This document shows, in pieces, positions 1 through 14,818 of a stretch of 64,000 nucleotides of DNA. The first letter of the stretch is position 1; the number at the start of each line of letters is the position of its first letter. Made by a program: the position numbers and the translations under genes. Source of the DNA: Siniperca chuatsi. Its lineage: Eukaryota; Chordata; Actinopteri; Centrarchiformes; Sinipercidae. Below the pieces are notes generated by a model, which saw only the letters and a list, made by a program, of their open reading frames with translations, was not told where the DNA came from and searched no databases. The stretch lies in the NCBI RefSeq assembly GCF_020085105.1, contig NC_058062.1, positions 6,737,945 to 6,801,944 of the forward strand, read 5' to 3'.

Positions 1-3611
<3,611 letters not shown>

Positions 3612-4330
3612 AACATGGAGAGCAGGTGCTCAACAGAACTGGAGCGGAGATCCGGTATGAGGATCTGATGCGCGTTTCCTACAGCAGGTCAAAATCTGCA
3701 TCTGCATGCACTTCTCAAAGACGCTCTGTCTATGTCCTAGTGAGGAAAGATATGCAAAAACTTCACATTTCCTTCCGAAAAACGACTACAGGAAAGTAGT
3801 CCAGCGACCAATGTTTGTGCGTAAAGTTTATGCGTAAAACTCGGGCAATTGTTTACACGTGGGCCGATCTGTTGAATCTTTTGAGTGAATTTAATGTTGC
3901 CAAATTGAACAAAGTGACGAAAATGTTTACAAGCTGTTACCTCATTTTTTGTTTTGTTGTTGTTGTTTTTGTAAATTTGAAATTATTGTTAGTGAATGTT
4001 TTTAAAACTGTCAAAAAGCATGATTGTGAATTCTTATAGTTCCACATCTGCCAGTGTACTATGTGGACTTGGTGGGTATGTGCGTATTCTCTATAGAAAG
4101 TATTTTTCTTGGTCTCGTTTGCTAAAAATACACTCTAAATACTGAAATTTTGCACGTTTTTCAATGATCTCCGTCACAGCTTTATGGAGTGATTCTGGTC
4201 CTGTTTGGCATGCTCGCTAATTGATCTGTAAAGTGATTTTTGGACCCGTTTTGCACTTTTGAAATCACTGATGCTGCATGAATTATTTTGTACCAAAAAA
4301 CTTGAAATTGCAGCATGCAATTAAAACATT
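3612..4330 (+). other. Probable rprml 3' UTR
   Basis: AT-rich sequence with long T runs directly follows the stop codon. An ATTAAA hexamer at 4320-4325 is the first reasonable polyadenylation signal on the + strand. The UTR end is inferred, not shown. Confidence 0.4.
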
Positions 4331-7300
4331 GAAATGGCCATATTAAGATTTGTCATCTGTAAATTAACATGATACATATCATTTCAGTGTGCATTATCAA
4401 TATTTTTTGATAGATTAGGTTTCAGAAAATATTTTTTAGAAATATTTTTTCTTCCAGTGTTGTGTCTTAGAAATGGATTATTACTATACAAATCTCTAAA
4501 GAAACATGTACTATTTTACTTTTTAATTGCAAACTCAAATCAAATCAGACTTGTGAAATGTTCTCTGATCCATCTCTCCCTTCACATCCGATGAGATGTG
4601 ATCTACTTATGCACAAGATGAAAGCATTAAGTGAATATATTAACACTGTAGTAGGTGCACTTTATAGGATAATTTTTATAAATGTCAAAGAAATTACATT
4701 AAATTGAAATAATATTTTACATCACTATCTTAAAATGAAAAAAAAAATGAACAGTAAGATGGCACTTGGCACAGTCCCACTTAATAGTTAACTACTCAGT
4801 AAAAGCAGCTTGACATTTATTGCAGCTTTATATAGAGAGGCAATGAGAGGCCAGGTTGAGTTATCCATCTTGTAGACAACAGGCTGAGCTCATATTGGCT
4901 TCACCGCATTTAATCTGATCTCTCTGAAGAGTGACCAGCTGCAATCAAGAAACATTCAGGCTCACCCTGACCACTTAACTTTCCAGCAGCCCCCACTGCA
5001 CCTTTAGAGTTTAAGTATGGCATCCAGAGTTCACGTTCTTCTTTTGTGCCATCAGAAAGTGTGTAAAAGAGAGCATAAATGTGAATAAGCTAGAAGTGAG
5101 AGAACCTATAATACCTCAATGCAGCTTTAGAAGGATTTCACAGAAACTGGACATATGAGGATATCCCTGAACTGTCATTGTGCTTTAAGATATCAATATT
5201 CTTCCTGCCACTTAGTGTCTGCACATTGCACACACCTCTTTCCTTTCTCAAGAAAAAAAACAACTTTCCCGCTTATTTCTATTTCAGACAGACATAAAAC
5301 CCAAAGAAAGTTTCATGCTAGGTGCAGGTTCCCATTGTATCCAGCTCAGCATTTTGGTTCAATTTCACTTCTATTTCTTCTCTATTTCTTTCTGCACCCC
5401 TCCCCCTCCTTCTCTCTCATATGCCCCACTCAGAAGCAACCAGTGTTCTCATTATTATTTCAGTACTTGTTAGGAGAGCTGGGGTAAATGAATCCTTACA
5501 AACACACCCATGCATCCACACATGTGCCCATTCACCATGCAACATTGGACACTGATGTGTGACAGACCAGCAAATTCTGACCTCAACCAAAAGTATCTCA
5601 GATAAACAACATGAATAAATAAAACTTATAAGATAATTAAACTTTAACGGCTGAGAACAACTCTACAATCTATTTCAGACACAAGACATAGCATGCAGGC
5701 ATATGAAAAATACTGTGTATATGTTGACATGGTAACTACTACAACCCATATGTGAGGTGCTGCTTTTCATTTTTTGGAGCATGGCAGAGAGCAATTAAAT
5801 TAAAGCATACATGACTACACTTACAAAGCTCATATATGTCATAATGTCATACTTTCATATATGAAACTTTACACTATAAGCATTTGTATAAACAGTAGGT
5901 CTGTGATTTCACTCAAATATAAGTTGTATATACCAGATTTTATATAGAGAGGAGGTTAAGAGGTCAGGCTAAATTATTTTCTGCAGTAAAAAGAAGATAA
6001 CTGCTAATTTATAATAGGTATTTGTAAGCCTCACCTTTTCTTCCAAAGCCTGTAATGTAACCCTCAGGGGAAAAATAAATAAAATTGTTCTGGTATTGTT
6101 CCTGTGTATCAGTGAATGCTTGTTGGAACCAAAGAAGCTGTTTGCTGTTTTTAGAGAGAAGCTAGTAAATTGTTCAGCTATTAACTTTCAACACTGAAAC
6201 TCTGTTTAAAAAGATATTGTACAGTATGTCAGGCATTGCCTCAACGCAATCCCCACAGGGTGAGTTTAGACAGTAGCAGTGCAGTTGGGGGGGCTGGTTG
6301 ATTTGGAAGGTCCACTAACAAAGGCCCTGGAACATGGCAGGGTTTATAGATGTTATATTTGTTGTCAGAGTTCCTAGCAGCACCTCTGCATGAAGTTAGC
6401 CTGGTACCAGATTTCTAAATTGGTGCACACATCTCAGTGAGGCCTGTTTCCAGGTTTTTTTCCAGGTTGGAAAAACAATTGAGTCAATCAGAGAAGATAA
6501 GAATGGGAATGTCACCTTTCTTTGACAGAACCAGAAAAATAGCAATAGATAAATGCCCAAAAAAATGGTGACAAGCATCTGTATCGACTGAAAACAGGGT
6601 TGACGGGATGGATGTGTCACTCAATGACATTTTAGCAAGACAGCAACCATATAGCAGCTCACATCCAGTGCTAGTATACTCTGTAGCAGAATGGTGACTA
6701 CTTCAGTGTAAACAAATCTGGTAAGATTGATATTTAGCCTTTAACAAGCACTCAAACATTTTGTGCTCTCTGAAAGTTTTTTGTCATTTTGACTATTGAC
6801 TCTTGTATATATGACACATACAGTCTGTGCACAACTAATATGTCACTTACAGTATATAACCAGGAATTGGCATTACATGGTTTGCATGTGAAACAGCAAT
6901 AACCAAATTTATTTTGCATCAACTAAATATGAGACAGAAACCCAGGCTGCTGAAGAAAAAGGCTGGTATGCAAAACCATCACACCCTTGTTCTATACTGC
7001 ATCACTCCAATGCAACTATTATAAGCATTGGCACTGAACGTTGCAATTGAACATACATCGCTAATGCAGAATCACTGCATACAAATGCATTCAGGAAACT
7101 GCAGGATTTGAAAAATGAAATATTGTGACCACAGTGTTGCTAATAAGCTCCTGTTTCTTCAAGTAAGAGACTGTATTGAGCAGTTCAAAATACATTATTT
7201 TTCTCTGATTTTTCGGTGTAAGTCTTGTTGCTTTCTTACCAAAAGTCTTTTTTTCTTGTCTTGGCTGGAAGTCAGTTAAAATTACTCACCATCTTGCCTA

Positions 7301-7393
7301 AGATCCACCTAAAGTTCTTATTTTCTCTCTTCTGAGGCACTACCAGTCGCCCACTACCATTGAGCATATGCTAAAGAGTTAGCATGGTCCACC

Positions 7394-7429
7394 ATCCATG
7401 TGTCCACAATCTGTTGTGGACACATGGAT
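7394..7429. repeat. Perfect 16-bp inverted repeat
   Basis: The arm ATCCATGTGTCCACAA (7394-7409) is followed by the 4-base loop TCTG and its exact reverse complement (7414-7429). It would form a tight hairpin. No gene lies next to it. Confidence 0.9.
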
Positions 7430-8160
7430 TGTTGTGGTGCTTCTCTTCACCAACTGAATGATCTGCAATAATCATGGTATATTCTTTTGAGAAGGAAGAC
7501 ATGTACTGGTATGGGCCTAGAGGTTGGACTGCCTGACAAGGAGCCAATGTTATGATAAGTCAGATTGCACCATTGCAGGTTCGGTGTGTTTCAAGCTCTC
7601 TCTCCATAGAGCTACATTTGCTTGTCAGGAAGCGTCACCACTGACCTTTTGCAACAAAGAGCTCACATAAAATAATGAACTGTACACTGGACATGAAATC
7701 ATGACAAAAATAAAGGTGATCAAACCAGGAGTGTCATTCAGCACTTAACTGTAAATAAGATTAGCAACAAAGAGAAAGCTTGGCTTTGAGTGAAAATACC
7801 TAATATTTTGTTGTGAAGATCTCTTGTTGTGCTTAGCTTTTCACCGGAAAAGTTTGACACAATACAGATTTGTCAGTGTAGGGGACCCTGTGGAGAAAGC
7901 CATTTTTAATTCCCTCAGTATTTTTGATTGGAGGGTAAAATACACAAAAGATCAGTTTTCTATGCCGACGCAGGTCCCACAAGGATGAAGTGGCCTTTCT
8001 CAGCCCCATTCAATCTGTTTCTAATGGGATGTGTTGTATTCAAAGGAGGAAGCAATAACAATACATGCAATGAAGTTGAGGAATGGAAACAGTATCTCAT
8101 ATCTTACACAGGTAAATGGATGTAAACTCTCTTTTCTTTCTCTCCCTTTGGTCCACACAT

Positions 8161-8161
<1 letters not shown>

Positions 8162-8215
<54 letters not shown>
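8162..8215. repeat. (CA)n microsatellite
   Basis: Uninterrupted CA dinucleotides, about 27 units. The His/Thr-rich and Val/Cys-rich open frames across it are artefacts. Confidence 0.97.
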
Positions 8216-8217
<2 letters not shown>

Positions 8218-8719
8218 AGAAAGTGGTATGGCATTGGTGTCAGCAATGCTCCCACCTGGCATCTGTACTAAAATTATAGCATATATATTTTGCTTTCATT
8301 TCATTGGAACACAGCCTGTTAAAGTTGTTTCATTTATGTCCTCACTAAAACACAATGTTAGCCAAAATTAATTGTTTTCTTCAAGCAATTCTATTAATTT
8401 TTGTAGCTGTAGTGAGACCCCTCACTGGCTTGAGCCCATTGAAACTGGTGGAATGTCCAAAAACACTAAAAGCTCTCTAAACATACAGGCACCCATGCAT
8501 AAATGCACACACATACAGACAAACATACACACAAACTTTCCTCCACATCAGCCCAGGCAAATTGTGCTGCATCCAATTCAGCAGGGAACCAAGTCTTTGC
8601 ATTCAAACTCATGACATTTTAAATAAATCTATTATGTGCAGGCAAATGAACAACAAACAACAAAATTGCCTCATACTCTCCATTACCCACAACACCATGA
8701 AGTTGAAAAGTTGGCGATT

Positions 8720-8754
8720 ATGCACACACGCACATACACACACGCGCACGCACG

Positions 8755-8809
<55 letters not shown>
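8720..8809. repeat. Compound (CA)n/(CG) microsatellite
   Basis: An imperfect part with CACG and GCGC interruptions (8720-8759) leads into an uninterrupted CA run (8760-8807). The alternating purine-pyrimidine GCGCACGCACGTGCGCG core could favour Z-DNA. Confidence 0.95.
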
Positions 8810-8812
<3 letters not shown>

Positions 8813-10504
8813 CTTAACTCAATTAACGCATTTCGAACCATCCACAAAATGATACACCTACATAATTTCACACTCACAAATGTGTTTCAGTGCTGCACAA
8901 ATTCTCAGCATGAATGTGAGCATCATTTGTCAATGTGACTGTTGTTGATTTCATAATAACACTGTGCTGTCAGTTATAACCCTAAGGCATTCTTCAGTTT
9001 TTGGGTGATGTGATGTGTCACAGTGCTTTTTTACCTGCTTGGTCCTGAACTTCACCTGTCAGTGTGTCAGTGTGTTCTCACCCCAGCAGCTCTGTCCCTT
9101 CGTCTCCTGACACTTTCTATCTGTCTGCATTTTCAAAAATGTCTCTTTCTCAGACACGAACCAGCAATGCTGTTGAATTCACACAAACACATGTTGTCAT
9201 GTAATAATAGATTGCCAGTGAAAATAGGGAACGACAAAAGCTTTATAGTTAAAAGAAATTAATTATCCTCCTTATTCACTTCTTAACGGATGAGGACACT
9301 TATTTTATTTGTGTGCTTTTTAAAAGCACAACATTAACTGCAACCATAATCTCAAAGAGGTAGTGGTTGTAAAAGGTGGGACTCTTAAATCCAAAACCTA
9401 GTCCATTTTGTCATTACAAACAATATGCAAATTAATACTTAGTAATCACAGGTTTAGTTCTCACATGTGCTATTTTGTGTAAAGAGCTTAATCATATTCA
9501 GAAGGAATAGATGTCTGCAATAAAATGAAACAAACAGAGAGAAAGACAGTGGTAGTGTGATCTTTAGCAGCACAGGTGGCCCCACAATCTGATTCTGCAC
9601 TGCAGCTTTTATGCATTGAGAGAAAACGAGGCAGAACAGGTACATCAATCTGTGATGCACTGTTATTGAGAATGACATGTTCTTTCCCCTGTGCCCAACC
9701 TCTCATTGAGGAAATCATAAACTATGCTGAATTAAATTATCTAATGAGCCTCCAACCCGAAGGAAGTTCTAGATGGAGCATAATTCCACAAAGGCTCATT
9801 GTCTGTGCAGGCCTTTGGCAGTAAAGTTAAATCTAATTCTCATGAGGGATGGCGAGTCATACTTTGCACTAAACCATTTTTCATCTCGGTTTCTGTATTT
9901 AATCGGGGAGCACGTTCAGGTCAATCCTGCATCTGGATACACACACAGATCCAGTCAGAGCGAGGAGACAGCTCGGCACCGGGGATGTCAGCTCAAAACA
10001 GAAGAAGAGAGCTTGGCACAGGTTGTGTCTGATTAAGTCAGCATTCAGAGAGGAGCACTGGAGAGAAGGAGTTGAGGCACAATGACACCAGCTTGGCTGC
10101 CTTAGATGGAGACGCACCATGGGACTAATCAAGCCCACTATAAACAAAAAGCAAACATCCAACAGAATGGGAACTTATTCTGTCTAAGGCGAATGGCATT
10201 AATATGCTTTTCTCTAATGACCGCATCCTCTCTAGGGGATGGTGGGTGTCTCATTCCATTGATTTTCACTGACAATCACTTGCATTGACCATAAACTGGT
10301 GCACTGTTCTGCAGCATCAAACTCTTTGCATCGCCTACGACACACCTCCCCCAACCACTTACATTTAAATGGCCAATTGCAAGATAACTGGTGTCTGTGG
10401 CTAACTAGTTTATTATGTATTAATAAACTCAGAGTGTGCATAGAGAAGTGTTAATTGGCTTGAGTTGGAGGTAGGCACCATACAAAGCTTGCCCATAGCT
10501 GTGG

Positions 10505-10533
10505 GAGGAGGTGGTGGTGGTGGTGGTGGTGGG
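10505..10533. repeat. (GGT)n short tandem repeat
   Basis: About eight GGT units in a G-rich context. No coding frame is supported here. Confidence 0.85.
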
Positions 10534-11155
10534 GAGCGTCTGTCAGTCAGCCCTCCTCCTTAGGGATAAGAGAAAAAGAAGAGAGTGAGAAGAGATATAT
10601 TCAAAGCCTTATCTCACGTTGCTTCTCTGCTGTCTTTCTACCTGATCCCTACATGCCAGACAGTGGACCGCCAAAGAGAGAATAACATCCACCTTGTCTG
10701 CTCTGTCCTTCACTCTATTTTGGCTCTTTTATGTCACTCTTGTGCTCTTGTCATCTCTAGATATCATCTCTTTTCATCTCTTCTTTTTTCATTTACCATT
10801 ACAGAACATTGCTACTGAAAAAGCTCCAAACTTCTGCTTCCCTGAAGGGGTCGAGGTGACATTTCATGGCCCCTGATGAGAAAGCATAGAGCCTTTCTGT
10901 CTGTCCAGTTGTTCTAATCAGAGACTACACAGCTGGAAACGTATTACAAACCCATTAACATACAGTAGACTGCAATATGTGAGCACTCATTTCCCAAAAC
11001 TTTGAATATCTATTGTTGAATGGTGTCTTTCTTGAGGCTCTCACACATGATTGTGAACACACACATACACATTCTGCTACCACCACAGAAGGGCTGCAGG
11101 GTGGTGTTGCCATAGGAACGGGGAAAGGTAATGGCCATGTTCTTGACTGATGCCG

Positions 11156-11195
11156 CAGGGGTGGGGGTGGGGATGGGGGTGGGGGGTGTGGGGAG
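11156..11195 (+). repeat. G-rich block, possible G-quadruplex
   Basis: Seven runs of three or more G separated by one- to three-base loops, a classical quadruplex pattern on the + strand. Confidence 0.7.
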
Positions 11196-11432
11196 ACGAC
11201 TTATGGACTAATGATAAGAGCTTTAACTTAAAATCTGCCATCTTACTGTCACCATGCTATTTGCTTTTAATGTGTTCAGCAGAATATTCAGCTAATATGG
11301 TTAATGCTATTATGTTTGATGCAGAGAGAACTGCTGGGCATCTCAATTTATGACCTTCCCTCTCTGCCCCTGAGATATGAATAAATGATTCCTGATGCAA
11401 TGAGCTAATCCTTTAACCAACACTGATGACCA

Positions 11433-11436
<4 letters not shown>

Positions 11437-11468
<32 letters not shown>
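11437..11468. repeat. (TG)n microsatellite
   Basis: Sixteen uninterrupted TG units. Confidence 0.95.
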
Positions 11469-11471
<3 letters not shown>

Positions 11472-11617
11472 TGGTCTAATAATAACCTGCAGATACTCAA
11501 AGTGAGTTTGAATCATGACCTTGTGTGGCCTCACTGTACTTCATTTTAGGGCTGATCTATGATATAATGATATCAATAAGAATAATTAGTCCTGTGTCGA
11601 TATCTGTCACAGTATGG

Positions 11618-12499
11618 CAGTGGTGGTATGTAACTAAAATACATGTACTCAAGTACTGTACTTAAGCACAATTTTAAGGTACTTGTACTTTACTTGAGCA
11701 TTTTCATTTTATGCTATACTTCTACTACACTACATTTCAGAGGGAAATGATGTAATCTTTACTCCACTATATTTATTTGGTAGCTATAGTTAGTAAATTA
11801 CTTTTCAGATTAGAATTTTACATAAAAAACACAAGATCAATCTAATAAATTTGATGCACTGATATAGATTAAGCTACCCAACAGTATATTAAGTAGTTAA
11901 AATTAGCTTCACCTCGACCAACTACAACATTACATTAATGCGTAAGCAGTACATTACAAGTACTGCTTACATATTAATACATCATCAATAACGATCCAAT
12001 CAGAATCAGAATCAGAATCAGAAATACTTTATTGATCCCCGAAGGGAAACTCTTTGTTACAGCAGCTCGCCTTTACATCAGTGTACACAGGAGAAAGTAC
12101 TAGCAACAACAAAAAAAATACAATACACTATAAAAACTATAAAAACAGGTCAGAAAATAAATTAAGTACCAAGTGGGTATAAGTATAAAATAAAATAAGT
12201 GTGAAGTACCAAGTGGGTTTACCGGTATAATAATGCAATGTAATAATATAAGTAATAAGTAGTATTGCAACAGCAGTAATGGAGGTATGAATAATACATA
12301 GGAAAAAGCTAAATATTGCACATGAGTATTACACGGATATTGCACAATTAATAATAATTAATAATAATATAGCACTGGCATACTTTTAGTTAAGTCAAAT
12401 TTTGAATGTAGAACCTTTACTTGTAATGCAGTATTTTATTATTGAGTTGTATTAGCGTTTTTATTTAAGTAAATGATTTGAATAATTCTTCCACCACTG
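11618..12499. mobile_element. hAT-like non-autonomous DNA transposon, interrupted
   Basis: The element starts with CAGTGGTGG and ends with CCACCACTG, a perfect 9-bp terminal inverted repeat. Its outer parts repeat ACTTGTACTTTACTTGAG-like strings that I recognise from a very common teleost family. It has no coding capacity. The middle is occupied by an unrelated LINE tail (next entry). The flanking 8 bases do not form a clear target duplication, so it is probably old. The family name is from memory and should be read as hAT-like. Confidence 0.72.
11998..12370 (-). mobile_element. LINE 3' tail nested in the hAT-like element
   Basis: It opens with four copies of AATCAG followed by AATACTTTATTGATCCC. 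On the - strand this reads as the typical teleost LINE end, GGGATCAATAAAG plus a CTGATT microsatellite tail. The rest is AT-rich with recurring ATTGCAC and AAGTACCAAGTGGGT strings. No reverse transcriptase remains. It is a 5'-truncated copy inserted into the older element around it. Confidence 0.7.
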
Positions 12500-14408
12500 C
12501 AAATCACATATAAAATAATCAAATTGGTGTTAAATGCAACAAATGTAGTTTTACTTTTATACATTACATGAGACAAAACACTTCAAATGTGGGAAACAGT
12601 ACTTCAATAACCCTTTTTATTAGCTTTTAACTGCAATTTCCACAATTCTGCAAAATGGCAGCACGATATGATTCCAGTGAATGATAATGATATTGAAGTA
12701 TTGCGCAGCCTCACTTTATGTTGTTCACATTGTCCAGGGATGATTTTATTTAAATATTTCTTAAAAATTCCCGATATGTGGATTGCATTTCTGTGGTGGT
12801 ATTTGTGAAACACTTCTCTCTTTGTTCTTTTTGTTCCAATAAAAACAATCTGTTATTCCAAAGGAGTGCGTGGGCTGCACTGGATAACAGGATAAGAATT
12901 ATCTCTGCCAATTAAACATAGTTTATTAGTTTCCTCAGCTCTCACAGAGTTGGTCATCACCTGCTGCTGCGGTTGTTCCTATCCCCCCCCTCCTCCTCTT
13001 TCACCGCTTGATGCTTCCCTGTGTGTCACTTTGCCCACACGGTGACAGGGGGCTTTTAAAAATAGAGACGATCCACCCAGATTACAGCGTTTTAATTACA
13101 GAGCTAGAGATGCGATGGGGGTGTAGAGGCCCCTTCCACTGACAGGGAGTAGGGAGGGTTGAGGAGAGAAGGAGAGTTGGAAGGCAAAGTGGTACAATGA
13201 ATGTAAACTGTGTGCTAATTAGTGTCGTCTGCCATAGTGAAGCTCAGGCTGTAACCATCTATTATGCACGCATTGTTGGCTGTGTCGCATTCTGAGTACA
13301 CCATAAACTCACACCTGTGGCCACATCCCAGTTATTTTAAATATTAATATTAGAAAATCACCTGTGGGGAGACTGGGGGCAATTTAAAACAAGGCAACTG
13401 TATCACACTCAGTACCAACACTCAGGGAAAAACTAGAGTGAAGATACTTATTCTGCATGTGCTCACTAATGTTCTCTGTCAACCTGAGACAAATACTTCA
13501 TTTTAACAAATTTGACTGATTTTGAGGTATGAAAGTTTTAGCATAACCCTTTATCCTAATCCCCCTTGCATTTATTAGTAGTATAAATGATAAACAAATG
13601 GTTTATAACTCTATGAGAACACTGTGGTTGTAGTGTTAAATGTGAATGTGAAAATGTCAAAATTAAGTGTTACCCATTCTCGATGTACATTATTTTTTTA
13701 AACCAAACATATCTGTTTAATCTCTAGGCTGTTGATTGATGTAGTCTATGTTATCACCTGTTGTAATAGTGTAGCCAATAGGTAGTATATAAATATTTTA
13801 TCATGCAACTGAGGCAAATGCCATAATGTAAGCAGCACCCTCTGTGTTCACATACTTGGATAGAAAGATAGAAAATGGGTCCTTTATTTCATTTAAATTG
13901 TTAGTTTAATACTAAATGAAAAGCACATTAAACATGTTTCAGTGTCCCAGTTGCACACTACATTTTAGTGTCGGAAAAATAAAATAATATGCTTACAAAT
14001 GCCATCATGCAGATTAAAATCACTCACCTTTTGATTGTGTGTCTGTGTTGATGGACACTATTGTCCCACAATTTACTGTAACAATAAAACGATACCACTG
14101 AGTGGGAAAAATTGTGGGCAATGGTGCAACAGCTCTAGTGGCAGATCACAAAACAAAGAAATATACAAATAATTTTTAAGTTTCCAAATAGCTGTAGTGT
14201 TTGATTGACCTCTGATTGTACACTGCCTTCTACACTTTAAAACTCACTGCTAGAATAGTGCACTGTCAACATAGTACGTACACCTCAGTGTTAGTGAGGA
14301 ATTTGGACACACCACTGCAGTGCATTCAAACACATGGGCCCAATTTTTTGGGATCAGTAATGTAATTTAGCATAAAAACAAACTGGTGTATGATACATAG
14401 ACATGTAT
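12500..14408. other. Intergenic, with a possible conserved non-coding stretch
   Basis: No exon is supported. The segment at about 12850-13310 stands out: it is richer in GC, lacks repeats, and carries homeodomain-type cores such as TTTTAATTACAG and GCTAATTAG plus a pyrimidine tract. That composition is typical of developmental enhancers, but conservation cannot be seen here. Confidence 0.35.
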
Positions 14409-14818
14409 GTATCTGTTATGGACAGAGCAGGCCGGAGACACCAAGATGAGACAGGAGTTTAGTTTATTGAGCACGATATGATAGGCAAAGTGAGAATGTT
14501 ACTGATACCGTCCTTTTGGCTTGCCGAACTGGAGAACTGGGGCTGTAGAGCCCCACACAGGAGACTGAAGATCGGGGGCTGTGGAGACACACACGGGAGA
14601 CTGGAGTTCTTGGGTTTTGGAGACACACACGGGGTAGGAGTCCGTAACGTAATCTTGGAAGGATACTGTGATCTGTCCTTTACTAAACGAGACACTGACT
14701 GAGGTGTGGGATGAGGTTTTTATAGTGGAGTGGAGTGCTGATGAAATGCAGGTGTGAGATTAATGACAGGTGTGAGTGATTACCAGCTGGTGAGGACATG
14801 ACAGGCTGTGACAGTATC
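14409..14818 (-). mobile_element. Solo LTR with 5-bp target-site duplication
   Basis: The element proper is 14414-14813 (400 bp), flanked on both sides by GTATC. Read on the - strand it starts TGTCACAGCC and ends CCATAACA, the TG...CA ends expected of an LTR. In the same reading there is a TATA box (14717-14724) about a quarter of the way in and an AATAAA signal (14463-14468) some 50 bp before the end, so U3, R and U5 are in the right order. Three diverged units of about 36 bp containing GTGTGTCTCC-like strings lie at about 14535-14645. No internal retroelement sequence or second LTR is adjacent, which points to recombination between two LTRs. A Gypsy/ERV-type origin is inferred. Confidence 0.85.

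Larger units (their letters stand above)
4331..11617. other. Gene-poor intergenic region
   Basis: I find no supportable exon. It holds two (CA)n microsatellites, a GGT repeat, a G-rich block and a TG repeat (listed separately). The stretch at about 9840-10450 is unusually free of simple repeats and has several ATTA-type homeodomain sites, so it could be conserved regulatory DNA, but this cannot be judged from one sequence. Confidence 0.5.

Noticed and set aside
8021-8938. Several overlapping frames rich in His/Thr or Cys/Val
   Set aside because: They translate CA microsatellites and have no other content.
14459-14695. 78-codon frame rich in SLPCVSPQP repeats
   Set aside because: It lies entirely inside the solo LTR and comes from its internal repeat units.
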